Shown here: positions 1-9,955 of the stretch, one piece after another
Layout of the letters: each line of letters starts with the position of its first letter
Numbering within the stretch: position 1 is the first letter of the stretch
NCBI GenBank assembly: GCA_014730175.1
Contig: WJIR01000223.1
Coordinates: forward strand, 1-48,846
Origin: Candidatus Zixiibacteriota bacterium
GTDB taxonomy: Bacteria; Zixibacteria; MSB-5A5; UM-FILTER-46-8
DNA: 48,846 nucleotides
Reading direction: 5' to 3'
The notes under the pieces: model-generated
What the model was told of the DNA's origin: nothing
Seen by the model: only the letters and a program-made list of their open reading frames with translations
Database searches by the model: none
Translations under genes and position numbers: made by a program

Positions 1-1
1 T

Positions 2-1051
2 AAATCAAGAGTTGCCTGTGAGACGTTTATCACTGTAGGTCTGGTAATAGTTGGCGGTGAGATCACCACCAGTGGTTATGCGGATGTTGCCGGAATAGCC
101 CGGAAAGTTGTTAGGGAAATCGGCTATACGGATTCGAAATACGGTTTCAATTACGAAACCTGCGCAGTTTTAAATGCTATCGGCGAGCAATCACTGGATA
201 TCTCGCGCGGCGTTGACACTGGCGGTGCAGGTGATCAGGGGATAATGTTCGGACATGCGTGCAATGATTCTGAGGAGCTGATGCCTCTTCCGATAGCTTT
301 GGCGCACAAGTTGACAATGAACTTATCGGTATGCCGTAAGGACAAAACGGTGCCTTATCTGGGACCCGATGGTAAATCTCAAGTCAGCATTGTCTACGAA
401 GAAGGTAAAGCTCGTCATATTGAATCGGTTGTTCTATCCACTCAACATACCGAAAGAGCGCTTAATAGCGACAAAAGCAAAATTAGAGAAGATGCCAGGC
501 AGGAGATTATAGACAAGGTTATTAAGCCGATTTTACCTCCTGACCTCGTTAACGAGAAGACCAGATATTATATAAATCCTACCGGTATATTCCTGATCGG
601 TGGTCCGCAGTCTGATACCGGAATGACCGGACGTAAGATAATCGTGGATACTTATGGCGGCTGGGCGCCTCACGGCGGCGGTGCGTTTTCAGGCAAGGAT
701 CCGACGAAAGTTGACAGATCTGCCAGTTATATGGCTCGTTATATAGCTAAGAATATAGTGGCCGCGGGATTGGCGGAGACCTGCACTATCCAATTAGCTT
801 ATGCAATCGGCGTGGAGCAGCCGGTTTCTATCGCTATCGATACTGAAGACTCCGGCCAGCTTGACGATCAGCGCCTGGAGGAACTGGTAAGGTTGAATTT
901 CGACCTCACCCCTCGCGGGATCATCAACACGCTGGATTTACTCAGGCCTATCTATAAGAAGACTGCAGCTTACGGTCATTTCGGTCGTAATGAACCGGAA
1001 TTCACCTGGGAGAATACCGACCGAGCTGATGAGATGAAATCCTGGTCGTAG
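2..1051 (+). CDS. metK: S-adenosylmethionine synthetase, 5' end missing
   Basis: Makes S-adenosylmethionine from methionine and ATP in the cytoplasm. The ORF track starts at an internal Met (245), but the frame is open from base 2 and reads SRVACET, then the GAGDQG and FGHAC motifs, then [18 protein letters not shown] near the catalytic centre. These are family signatures, so about 35-40 N-terminal residues lie off the window edge. The 349 visible codons fit a protein of about 385 residues. The C-terminal part ([18 protein letters not shown] and the HFGR region) is intact and ends at TAG. ahcY follows after 34 bp, so the genes for making SAM and for clearing its product S-adenosylhomocysteine are probably co-transcribed. 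Identification is firm. Confidence 0.97.
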   Translation, partial: KSRVACETFITVGLVIVGGEITTSGYADVAGIARKVVREIGYTDSKYGFNYETCAVLNAIGEQSLDISRGVDTGGAGDQGIMFGHACNDSEELMPLPIALAHKLTMNLSVCRKDKTVPYLGPDGKSQVSIVYEEGKARHIESVVLSTQHTERALNSDKSKIREDARQEIIDKVIKPILPPDLVNEKTRYYINPTGIFLIGGPQSDTGMTGRKIIVDTYGGWAPHGGGAFSGKDPTKVDRSASYMARYIAKNIVAAGLAETCTIQLAYAIGVEQPVSIAIDTEDSGQLDDQRLEELVRLNFDLTPRGIINTLDLLRPIYKKTAAYGHFGRNEPEFTWENTDRADEMKSWS

Positions 1052-1085
1052 ATTATTTAAATTTTTAAATTAAAGGAGTTAGTAG

Positions 1086-2345
<1,260 letters not shown>

Positions 2346-2366
2346 GCGATCTGCACTCAGGATTCA

Positions 2367-2400
2367 CCCGATCACGATTGCGTGATCGGGTTTTCTATTT
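2367..2400 (+). terminator. Rho-independent terminator of metK-ahcY
   Basis: A perfect 10-bp stem (cccgatcacg / cgtgatcggg) with a 4-nt loop (attg) is followed by a T-rich tail (ttttctattt), 21 bp after the ahcY stop. Confidence 0.9.
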
Positions 2401-2427
2401 TATGAACGAAATCGATTTACCGATTGT

Positions 2428-2574
2428 CCCGGATAATTCACAAAAAGTATTAATCGGTAGCCGAAGGCTTGTTCTTCGGAGATTTAATAGAAGTAGAGCA
2501 TTTACGGTCTGGACTTGAAGATCTCAAAGGAACACCGTAAGCGCAAGTACGCCAGCGGCGCATAAAGCTTCCGC
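2428..2574 (+). repeat. Dispersed repeat family A, copy 1
   Basis: Order of blocks: cccggataattcac, then aatcggtagccgaaggcttg, then ttcttcgg, then a spacer with 'gtagagcatttacgg', then a degenerate end (aacaccgtaagcgcaag). The reverse complement of 30114-30255 shows the same blocks in the same order with similar spacing, and 16062-16197 shows a third diverged copy. No ORF is conserved across copies. The stretch 2346-2662 holds only this and the terminator. Confidence 0.7.
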
Positions 2575-2662
2575 GTTCGATGATGAGATTCGTGAACAAT
2601 ACCGGTTTGAGGGGAGAAAAATATTCTTGCTATCCGGAATGAGCGATTATTATAATATTATC

Positions 2663-2751
2663 GGAGAGATGTCCGAGTTGGTCTAAGGAGCGCGCCTGGA
2701 GAGCGCGTAGGGGCCACAAGCTCCTCCTGGGTTCGAATCCCAGTCTCTCCG
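2663..2751 (+). tRNA. tRNA-Ser (anticodon GGA)
   Basis: An 89-nt type II tRNA. The acceptor arms ggagaga / tctctcc pair. The anticodon stem is cgcgc / gcgcg around the loop ctggaga, giving anticodon GGA (codons UCC/UCU). A long variable arm typical of serine tRNAs follows, then a canonical T arm (gggttcgaatccc) and discriminator G. CCA is not encoded. It lies alone between ahcY and the aminomutase gene. Confidence 0.95.
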
Positions 2752-2857
2752 TTTTCAAGCTTGCCGTGACCTGCGTACTGCACTCGATTTGCGGTTGAAC
2801 AAAGTTTAATATAGATACGTTTAATAAATGTTATAGTTATCGGAGGTACAGCTAATA

Positions 2858-2923
2858 ATGTTGTACATCATATTCGGGCTCATAAAAATAGAGCCGAGAA
2901 TGAAGGATAGAAAATATGGCTAA
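2858..2923 (+). CDS. Possible 21-codon leader ORF overlapping the aminomutase start
   Basis: An ATG-initiated micro-ORF (MLYIIFGLIKIEPRM...) starts 10 nt after a ggaggt Shine-Dalgarno that is stronger than the one of the following gene. It stops with TAA at 2921-2923, six bases past the aminomutase ATG (2916) and in another frame. That arrangement would allow translational coupling. It has no recognisable homology and may be chance; the main support is the strong ribosome-binding site that otherwise has no gene. Confidence 0.3.
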   Translation: MLYIIFGLIKIEPRMKDRKYG

Positions 2924-4754
2924 AGAATCTACGCTCGATTTTGTTTTACGGGAGTTTACAGTAGTTCCGACAAAATCGTCATACAACCTTGACACGCTAA
3001 AAGCAATCGCTGGTAAATTCCTTGACAGAATGCGCACCGCGGGAGGACTATCTGCCGCTCGCGAGAGGCTGTACAGGCTTATCAGTATCCATCAATTTGA
3101 TACCTTTGCCGGTAGCGAGGAACTGCAGGAACACCAAACTTTCAGAATACGTGACTGTGCTACTGCGTTGAAATTCATGTTAAAGGAGAATTCCGACAGA
3201 TTAGCCGGTTTCAGCGTAGCTAAGGCGCTCTATGATATCGCTCGAGATGTCCCGCGTCCCGATCTACAGCCCGGCTTTTATGCTGAGATGATTCATATAT
3301 TCTTAGGTTTGCAGGGCGTTGTTTCCGATATGGTGTTCGAAAACACCTACCTCGATAAAGAACTGGAGGGGCGTGAAGCGGCTATCGCGCGCTCGGAGCT
3401 CCTGGATAGATACTGGGAGGAAAAAATCGAGACGCGGATCAACAAGTATCGGCACGGTTTGGAAGATGATGTTAGAGAGGTGCGGATCAAGAACCGTAAG
3501 AGAATACTCTCAGTATTAGGAGGGACCGAAGAGGATTGGTTTGATTGGAGGTGGCAGTTAAGGAATATAATACGGGATGCGAATAGCCTTGCTAAATTGG
3601 TTAATATCACAGAGGATGACTACCAAGCCATTACCCAAGCCAAGAAGAACAGAATACCGTTTGGAATAACTCCATATTATGTGTCGCTGATGGATGAGAC
3701 CGCAAATAGGAATGATACGGCGGTGAGAGCTCAGGTTATACCGTCTCTCGAATATGTAAAAGCTATGTCCGAGGCCAAAAACGAGAATATATGTTCCTTC
3801 GATTTCATGTTAGAAAAAGATACCTCGCCTATAGATTTAATAACCAGGCGATATCCGTCTATCGTTATCCTCAAACCATATAACACCTGTCCCCAGATAT
3901 GCGTCTATTGTCAGAGAAATTGGGAGATAGATGACGTGCTGGCTAAAGGCGCTATGGCAACTAAAGAATCTATCGACGACGCAATAGAATGGATAAAAGA
4001 ACATCCCGCCATCCATGATGCATTGGTGACCGGCGGCGATCCGCTCGCTCTCAACGAAAATGTATTGAAAAGGATACTGAATAAACTCTCCGAAGTACCG
4101 AGTATCGAACGGATACGGATAGGATCGCGTACGCCGGTTACTATGCCAATGCGGATTAATCCGGAACTGGTGGAGTTACTCAGTTCTTATCGGATTCCGA
4201 TGAAGAGGGAAATTACAGTGGTAACTCATGTCGAACACCCGTATGAGATTACCGAGGAGATGTTTAACGCTGTGGAACTCTTAAGGAAGAATGCTATCAG
4301 CGTTTATAATCAAAATGTGTATACCTTTCACGTTTCACGTAGGTTTGAAGGCGTTCTACTCAGAAGGCTGCTCAAAAGAGTCGGCATTGAACCTTATTAC
4401 ACGTTCAATACCAAAGGTAAGGAGGAAACGGCGGAATTTCGCGTACCGATTGCCAGATTGCTGCAGGAGCAAAAGGAAGAAGCGAGGTTGCTGCCCGGAT
4501 TGAGCCGCACCGACGAAGCAGTATATAACGTGCCCGGTCTTGGTAAGAATTACCTGAGAGCATTTCAACACAGGGACATCCTGTCTATCTTACCTGATGG
4601 TTCGAGAGTCTATAACTTTCATCCGTGGGAAAAGAATATCAGCATCCAGAAGACCTACGTCGGAACCGATGTGCCGATCCTGGAATACCTTAGTCGGTTG
4701 GAATCAAACGGCGAGGATATTGCAGATTATGAAACTATCTGGTATTATTTCTAA
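2916..4754 (+). CDS. KamA-family radical-SAM/PLP aminomutase, probably glutamate 2,3-aminomutase type
   Basis: A radical-SAM, PLP-dependent 2,3-aminomutase. The [4Fe-4S] motif is C325-x3-C329-x2-C332 (NTCPQICVYCQRNWE), followed by VTGGDPLALN and the RIRIGSRTPVTMP stretch typical of KamA proteins. PGLGK near the C-terminus supplies the expected PLP lysine (K544). The two aspartates that hold the substrate amino group in lysine 2,3-aminomutase (D293, D330) appear replaced by K500 (in NTKGKEE) and N538 (in YNVPGLGK). That is the Lys/Asn pair reported for glutamate 2,3-aminomutase, so the likely product is beta-glutamate. This assignment rests on my hand alignment; the lysine enzyme or another KamA relative is possible. 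At 612 residues it is well above the usual 400-470, owing to about 200 extra N-terminal residues. The Shine-Dalgarno is a modest aaggat. Confidence 0.8.
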   Translation: MAKESTLDFVLREFTVVPTKSSYNLDTLKAIAGKFLDRMRTAGGLSAARERLYRLISIHQFDTFAGSEELQEHQTFRIRDCATALKFMLKENSDRLAGFSVAKALYDIARDVPRPDLQPGFYAEMIHIFLGLQGVVSDMVFENTYLDKELEGREAAIARSELLDRYWEEKIETRINKYRHGLEDDVREVRIKNRKRILSVLGGTEEDWFDWRWQLRNIIRDANSLAKLVNITEDDYQAITQAKKNRIPFGITPYYVSLMDETANRNDTAVRAQVIPSLEYVKAMSEAKNENICSFDFMLEKDTSPIDLITRRYPSIVILKPYNTCPQICVYCQRNWEIDDVLAKGAMATKESIDDAIEWIKEHPAIHDALVTGGDPLALNENVLKRILNKLSEVPSIERIRIGSRTPVTMPMRINPELVELLSSYRIPMKREITVVTHVEHPYEITEEMFNAVELLRKNAISVYNQNVYTFHVSRRFEGVLLRRLLKRVGIEPYYTFNTKGKEETAEFRVPIARLLQEQKEEARLLPGLSRTDEAVYNVPGLGKNYLRAFQHRDILSILPDGSRVYNFHPWEKNISIQKTYVGTDVPILEYLSRLESNGEDIADYETIWYYF

Positions 4755-4799
4755 TAACCCGACAATGTTAACGGAAGAGACTGCTGCCCGAGGTCTGCA

Positions 4800-5726
4800 A
4801 TGAGAAAGTACCTGCTTAAGATAGCCATTTGCATTCTGATTACTCTACTGACTTCGGGGTACATAATAGCTGGAGATGTTACGGGGGATGAACTCAAGAT
4901 TAACATCCGCGAATATAGATTCATGTTGAAGCCTGCAAAGTTCGAAAACCGCAGAAAGGCTGCGCGGCAACTCTGGCAAATGGTGAGAAGCTATGCGGCA
5001 ATCAACGGTGTTTCTGTTTTCCAAAAGGACCGAATGTTGTTTGAGAAACAACAGGAACTGGTTTTCCTGGACACGGAGAACCGCGACATTTATCGAAAAG
5101 GCTATCTGCTTTACAAAATTACGGACGCAGCACGGGGAAGGAAGAAAAACCGATACGATTTGATTCTTCAACGCGGATATACCGATTTACAAGCAGCGTG
5201 GAATGCTGATTTCCGAGACAATGTTAGTCCAAAAGCACAAATCATACTTCAAGAAGAGCTTCGTCCCGACTCCGTATACACAAACAATTTTCGACCGTTT
5301 TATTTAATGAAGAATGTCGCCGAGGATTTAACGACAAGTATAGGGAAGAAATTGGGAGATTATGCCAAAATATTTCCAGTCCTCTCGGAGTTGAATATTC
5401 CGGCCGATAGTGAACTCAAACCTGTTAATGATTTGGTTTATATGGAATTGGTATATTCGCCCGGAGTGTTTAATTTCGGCGATGGAATTAAATCCGAACT
5501 GAATATCAGCGTCATGTATGAGTGGGACAAACGGGGAGCGATTGTTGGCGAGTTATTTTTCAGGCGCGAAATAACTGATTACGATAACGTCGCTGCCGAT
5601 GCGTATAAATGCAATGAATTTTTCGGGAAGCTCGCCGGTGAATTGCAGGACTGGATATTGTATGGTTTTTCCAAGGCGGAGTTTACTTATGAGCATTCCT
5701 CCAGCGAAAGTCCCGCTCAAAAATAG
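4800..5726 (+). CDS. Exported protein with a CYTH-like region
   Basis: 308 residues starting with a hydrophobic signal peptide (MRKYLLKIAICILITLLTSGYIIAG), so it is probably periplasmic. Residues about 75-160 read like the start of a CYTH/triphosphate-tunnel domain: charged strands (FQKDRMLFEKQQELVFLDT), then 'FLDTENRDIYRKGYLLYK', which resembles the (F/Y)-DTP-x-x-x-L-x-x-x-G-x-x-L-R signature, then RYDLILQRG and KAQIILQEEL strands. CYTH enzymes bind polyphosphate or nucleoside triphosphates, but the usual N-terminal ExExK is not evident, so catalysis is doubtful. It follows the aminomutase by 45 bp on the same strand and may share its transcript. The fold call is inference; calling it a hypothetical exported protein is safe. 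Confidence 0.7.
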   Translation: MRKYLLKIAICILITLLTSGYIIAGDVTGDELKINIREYRFMLKPAKFENRRKAARQLWQMVRSYAAINGVSVFQKDRMLFEKQQELVFLDTENRDIYRKGYLLYKITDAARGRKKNRYDLILQRGYTDLQAAWNADFRDNVSPKAQIILQEELRPDSVYTNNFRPFYLMKNVAEDLTTSIGKKLGDYAKIFPVLSELNIPADSELKPVNDLVYMELVYSPGVFNFGDGIKSELNISVMYEWDKRGAIVGELFFRREITDYDNVAADAYKCNEFFGKLAGELQDWILYGFSKAEFTYEHSSSESPAQK

Positions 5727-5767
5727 TCTATTATCGTCCATTCAGGGCAAGCCACCTTTATCTATCT

Positions 5768-6682
5768 TCAACTGACAACTTCAATACAAGGGGAGGAAAG
5801 TTCATTCAGAGGGAGTTCACCCAGCAGAAGGACCATATCTCCGCCACCGGCGCCGGTCGGTTTGGCGTAGCCGCCGTTGTCCACCGCCCATCGCTTGAGC
5901 TCATCATGCACCGGCATGCGATAAGAAATACCTGCATTCGAACAGCACTCCATAACCAGGGAGGTATACTCATCCAGGATATCGTACAGCTCCGATGGAG
6001 GCGCCTTGAACCATTGTTCAACTAATTCATCACTCTTAGCAATCATATTTTTGAGAATCTGCTTGTCATCTCTGCCTGAGATTTTTACCCATTGATTGAA
6101 TTTCGTAACGAACTCGCGAGTGTCCGCCGACTTCCCGGTCCAGACCAGGTTTATCGGTATCCTATAATCCGGACTTTGAGTTTTTAATACCTTTATGGAT
6201 ATACCGCCTTCACTGCGTTTAAAAATAATCGGTTCGCCATAGGCGGAGACTGCTACATCAGCTCCACTTCCCCGACCTCCCTGAGCGATTGTATGAGAAT
6301 CGATAGCGTACTTAGCGACCAGGCGCTTGTTCCTATCCCACGATAAACCGGCGCGTTCGAATCTAAGCGCAATTACTCCAACTGCTTCAGCGGCGGAGGA
6401 ACCGATCCCCAACTTAACCTCAACGGCTCTGCCATCGCTAAAGTAAAAATCCGACCTGTCAACATTAACGCCCCGTAATGGATAATTATGCTCGCAATCA
6501 AGTAGTTCAGGGATAGGGTATTGCATAGCGTTCTTCACAATCGGATTCTCGTTTTCCGGTGTTGGTGAATCCGACTCTGCCACCTTAAGATAGCGGGGAA
6601 CGGGAGATAACACTGCGCTTCCACCATACAGCACTGCGTATTCCCCCGATAACATCACTTTTCCGGGTACCGCTACAGTCAT
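5768..6682 (-). CDS. mvaK2: Phosphomevalonate kinase (GHMP family)
   Basis: Phosphorylates 5-phosphomevalonate to 5-diphosphomevalonate. GHMP motifs are present in order: motif 1 AVPGKVMLSGEYAVLYGG (residues 4-21), motif 2 LGIGSSAAEAVG (about 93), and motif 3 KPTGAGGGDMVLLL near the C-terminus. The HTIAQGGRGSGADVAVSAYG and WTGKSADT segments are characteristic of phosphomevalonate kinase rather than mevalonate or homoserine kinase. At 304 residues it is somewhat compact for the family. Its ATG shares one base with the mvaD stop (TAATG), so translation is probably coupled. It is the last gene of the mevalonate operon, and I see no convincing terminator before the convergent gene ending at 5726. 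Confidence 0.9.
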   Translation of the reverse strand: MTVAVPGKVMLSGEYAVLYGGSAVLSPVPRYLKVAESDSPTPENENPIVKNAMQYPIPELLDCEHNYPLRGVNVDRSDFYFSDGRAVEVKLGIGSSAAEAVGVIALRFERAGLSWDRNKRLVAKYAIDSHTIAQGGRGSGADVAVSAYGEPIIFKRSEGGISIKVLKTQSPDYRIPINLVWTGKSADTREFVTKFNQWVKISGRDDKQILKNMIAKSDELVEQWFKAPPSELYDILDEYTSLVMECCSNAGISYRMPVHDELKRWAVDNGGYAKPTGAGGGDMVLLLGELPLNELSSPCIEVVS

Positions 6683-7656
6683 TATTCTACCGAAATTATT
6701 TCAGCACCTCCAGCCGGTTTACAGGATATATAGCGCAACTCGCCGATTTGATGCAGTATATTCTTAATAACCTCTTTAGAATCTCCTTGTTTGCACAAAA
6801 CAATAACATTGGAACCTGCATCGACCGTGAAATAAGCTTGTATGCCCTTCATTTCACGAATGGTTCGAATTGCCCTAATAATTCTAAAGGTTGACTCATT
6901 CCAGTACAAAAGCGGGGGACGCGATGCCATCATACAGCAATGCATAGCAAGCGCATTTTCTTCCATTATGCCGCCGATTGCTGCAAAATCATCTTCTTTA
7001 ATTGCGGACAGCATCTTCCCGTAATCCTCGCGGGCTTGCTTCACCCAACTCGAATAATAAGGCGAAGTCTCCGCGCAGTGATGCATACCGAACGATGAGG
7101 GCGTGTCCTTTTCCTCGGAATGAGCCAGTAATACTATCATGCTCCACGGAACATCTTGCGGCGTTTTCAGCAGTTTCGCAGCCGGATCTTTGCTGAGCGG
7201 GAAAGCCGATAAACCTCCGGTAATAGAACGCGCCGCCGAACCGCTCCCCTGACGAGCCAATCTTGATAACTCCCTGTTGGAAAGCTTTCTTTCTGAAAAC
7301 CCGCTAAGAGCCTTAGCAAGCGCTGCGAAACCGGATGCGCTCGATGCCAGACCGGATGCGGTTGGAAAGCCGTTCTTCGATTCCACCAGATAACTGCCAG
7401 TGACTAATCCTCTTTCCCGCCAGAGATCAAGATATCTCACCAATCGATAATTCACATCGCCGGAAGTTTCAACATCATTAAGAATGAAGCGATCGCAGGA
7501 TTCTTCGGTGCGCGTTATTGCTGTTTCCGTGGTAAGTTTATTCAGAGCGAGTGAGATAGAGGGAGTGGCGGGAATATTTCCCGCCGTTTCTCGTTTTCCC
7601 CAATATTTTACTAAAGCGATATTAGAATATGCCCGGGCGATCACCCGCCGTATCAC
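6682..7656 (-). CDS. mvaD: Diphosphomevalonate decarboxylase
   Basis: ATP-dependent decarboxylation of mevalonate 5-diphosphate to isopentenyl diphosphate. Diagnostic motifs are SNIALVKYWGKRE near the N-terminus, the phosphate loop GFPTASGLASSASGFAALA, the GSGSAARSITGG segment, and YFTVDAGSNVIVL holding the late conserved Asp. 324 residues is normal length. The start is GTG (7656-7654), overlapping the TGA of the upstream fusion gene as GTGA, so it is read by coupled translation. It sits between the reductase/kinase fusion and phosphomevalonate kinase, matching its place in the pathway. Identification is firm. Confidence 0.95.
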   Translation of the reverse strand: MIRRVIARAYSNIALVKYWGKRETAGNIPATPSISLALNKLTTETAITRTEESCDRFILNDVETSGDVNYRLVRYLDLWRERGLVTGSYLVESKNGFPTASGLASSASGFAALAKALSGFSERKLSNRELSRLARQGSGSAARSITGGLSAFPLSKDPAAKLLKTPQDVPWSMIVLLAHSEEKDTPSSFGMHHCAETSPYYSSWVKQAREDYGKMLSAIKEDDFAAIGGIMEENALAMHCCMMASRPPLLYWNESTFRIIRAIRTIREMKGIQAYFTVDAGSNVIVLCKQGDSKEVIKNILHQIGELRYISCKPAGGAEIISVE

Positions 7657-9953
7657 CGCAGCGCTCCCAGCGTAAACGGAAGAACCATCGGGAAATCATG
7701 GGATAGAGATTCCATCAGATCGAACTGACTGCCGGGTTCGACCAGACCGATGACGGCGCCGCCGCCGCCGCTGCCGGTTATCTTGGCGCCAATTGCGCCG
7801 TTATCCAACAACAACTCTACAGCCCTATCCAATGCCGGAGTTGAGACACCTAATTTCGCTAACAGCTCATGATTTCGGAACATCAGTTTACCGATTTCGT
7901 AGGTATCCCCGGTTCCCAGCGCTATTCCGGCGTCGACAGTAAGATTCCCGATATCCTCCAGAATACCGTTTACGTACTTCGGCTTTTGCTCGCGGAAATT
8001 CGCAACTTTTTTCACCAGTTCGATGGTTCTGGCTCCCGGCTCCACCAGGCAGATTACGCCGCTAATCGGAGTGGGAACCTGAATCGGCAGGAATTCCCGG
8101 GGAGGTCCCTTGCGGAACCAGAGGACTCCCTCGGAAAGAATAGTAGCAGCGTCCATCCCGCTTGGATGACCATGGAATATCGCCTCCAGGCTTTGCACTT
8201 CATCGAAGAAATCGCTATCCCATCTTTTTGAGCGTTTTAGATGCTTATATTGCCGCAAAGCTGAGCAGAGAGCGGTTGAGAACGCTGCCGATGAACCTAA
8301 ACCCATGCCGGGAACCAACTCAGACTCGATCTGAATGGCGATAGGTTCATTTCTCAGGTCATATATTCCTAATGCGACGTCCACCGCATTCGAAAACAAC
8401 TGGATATCCTGATCCGATTTGGGAACGGAAAACACTTTTTTGAAATGCGGATGCAAAAACCGAGGACCGTCAGGATCCCTGGTAACTTTTAGCTTAACGC
8501 CTATATTGATTGCAGCGGCGATCCCGGGGTAGTTGTAAACGGTGGCATGCTCGCCAAACAGTACGATCTTACCGGGTGCGAAAGTCTCTACTGGCAATTC
8601 ATCCTCTTCTTCTACTTGTTTGGGTCGCTTCTGCAGCCTGCGATAGATATCCTCTGCAACCGTAACTTTAACTTCTCCTCGCCTGATCATCTCCTGTGTA
8701 ACTTCTTCCACGGCATTAGGCGGTACGCCGACGCTGACAGCCACACTGCGCGCATGCAGCGCCATGTGCCCCTTCTGAATGCCAACTGTGCTTAAGGCTA
8801 ACAGCGCGGCGAAATTCTGCCCCAAACCCACAGCGCTTAACAGCCCGGCCAATTGACGAGCATTTTCCACGCCGCTTATTGCGCGTAGAATCTGCACTCC
8901 CGGATGAGCCTTAACCGCGCCGCCGACGCTGCCCGTTTGCAGCGGCAGCTCGATTTCGCCATGTAGACAACCGCTGGAAATCTTGTAGGTAGTGAGTCCT
9001 CGATATCGGCCGTCGCGAGCGGCATACGCATGCCCGCCGGCTTCGATTGCTCGCCAGTCCTGACCCAATGCCAGGGCAGCCGCGCACAGTCCGTTGAAAA
9101 TACCTTTGTTATGTGTCGTAGCCCGATAGGGATCGACATGCGCCAACCTATCCGCCTCAACCAAACGATGCGCAACTTCTTCACCGGTGAATTCCTTCGT
9201 GGTAAGATGTTCAAAGGGCAATGTGAATTCCGCCCGAGCGATACGTTTGTCGGCAAGGTTGGAGAGTATACGAAGATTTACTCGTCCTCCGGTCACTTTT
9301 TCAATCAGTGAACCGACCGCTTCACATGCATAGTTGACCGCATTAGCGCCCATCGCTTCGCAAACATTGAACAGCAGATGAACCACCAGCATTTCACCAA
9401 CGTCTTCCCCGCCATCCAAAACTCTGGTTTCGATATCAAAAACGCCGCCGCCCCGCTGCACCATTCTGGGATTTGCCAGATTCGCTTGAGCGATTATTTC
9501 TTCCTTATAATTCTTAATCTGTTCGACAGCTTTCTGAGGTTTTTTCAAGTCGAGTACCTGCACCTGTCCGATCATCACCGGATCATTGATTCGGGTGCGG
9601 AATCCTCCGCCTTTGCGAATTATCAGCGCCGCTTTTGATGCCGCCGCAATTATCGATGCTTCCTCGATAGCCATAGGAACCAAATACTCTCTGCCATCGA
9701 CCAGGAAGTTCAATCCCAGTCCGAGGGGTAAACCGAAAACTCCCACAGCATTCTCCACCATGTTAACGGCATGCTTCATTCGCAAAGCGTTACCATTGCG
9801 GAGTTGCGAAACCTGTTCATCATCTAAATTAAAACTTCGCGCCAGAAACGCGAGACGCTGTTCGACCGACAACCGGTAAAATCCCGGTATCCGCGAAGTT
9901 CTGAATTCGGTTCCTCCGATAGGAGGTTTCTTAATGAATCGAAATCTATCCAT
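7653..9953 (-). CDS. Bifunctional class II HMG-CoA reductase - mevalonate kinase fusion
   Basis: One 766-residue chain carries two consecutive pathway enzymes. Residues 1 to about 430 are a class II (bacterial) HMG-CoA reductase: ENAVGVFGLPLGLGLNF, catalytic Glu in EEASI (about E97), K283 in THNKGIFNG, D299 in GQDWRAIEAGGHAY, and GHMALHA (about 395-401). After a charged linker (RRLQKRPKQVEEEDE), residues about 456-766 are a mevalonate kinase: APGKIVLFGEHATVY, GMGLGSSAAF, HGHPSGMDA and KITGSGGGGAV. No stop or frameshift separates them. The track uses a TTG at 9959; I prefer ATG at 9953, two bases after the fni stop and 7 nt behind an aaggaa ribosome-binding site. Its TGA overlaps the mvaD GTG. 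It would convert HMG-CoA to 5-phosphomevalonate without releasing a separate kinase. All key motifs are present in both halves. Confidence 0.95.
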   Translation of the reverse strand: MDRFRFIKKPPIGGTEFRTSRIPGFYRLSVEQRLAFLARSFNLDDEQVSQLRNGNALRMKHAVNMVENAVGVFGLPLGLGLNFLVDGREYLVPMAIEEASIIAAASKAALIIRKGGGFRTRINDPVMIGQVQVLDLKKPQKAVEQIKNYKEEIIAQANLANPRMVQRGGGVFDIETRVLDGGEDVGEMLVVHLLFNVCEAMGANAVNYACEAVGSLIEKVTGGRVNLRILSNLADKRIARAEFTLPFEHLTTKEFTGEEVAHRLVEADRLAHVDPYRATTHNKGIFNGLCAAALALGQDWRAIEAGGHAYAARDGRYRGLTTYKISSGCLHGEIELPLQTGSVGGAVKAHPGVQILRAISGVENARQLAGLLSAVGLGQNFAALLALSTVGIQKGHMALHARSVAVSVGVPPNAVEEVTQEMIRRGEVKVTVAEDIYRRLQKRPKQVEEEDELPVETFAPGKIVLFGEHATVYNYPGIAAAINIGVKLKVTRDPDGPRFLHPHFKKVFSVPKSDQDIQLFSNAVDVALGIYDLRNEPIAIQIESELVPGMGLGSSAAFSTALCSALRQYKHLKRSKRWDSDFFDEVQSLEAIFHGHPSGMDAATILSEGVLWFRKGPPREFLPIQVPTPISGVICLVEPGARTIELVKKVANFREQKPKYVNGILEDIGNLTVDAGIALGTGDTYEIGKLMFRNHELLAKLGVSTPALDRAVELLLDNGAIGAKITGSGGGGAVIGLVEPGSQFDLMESLSHDFPMVLPFTLGALR

Positions 9954-9955
9954 TA

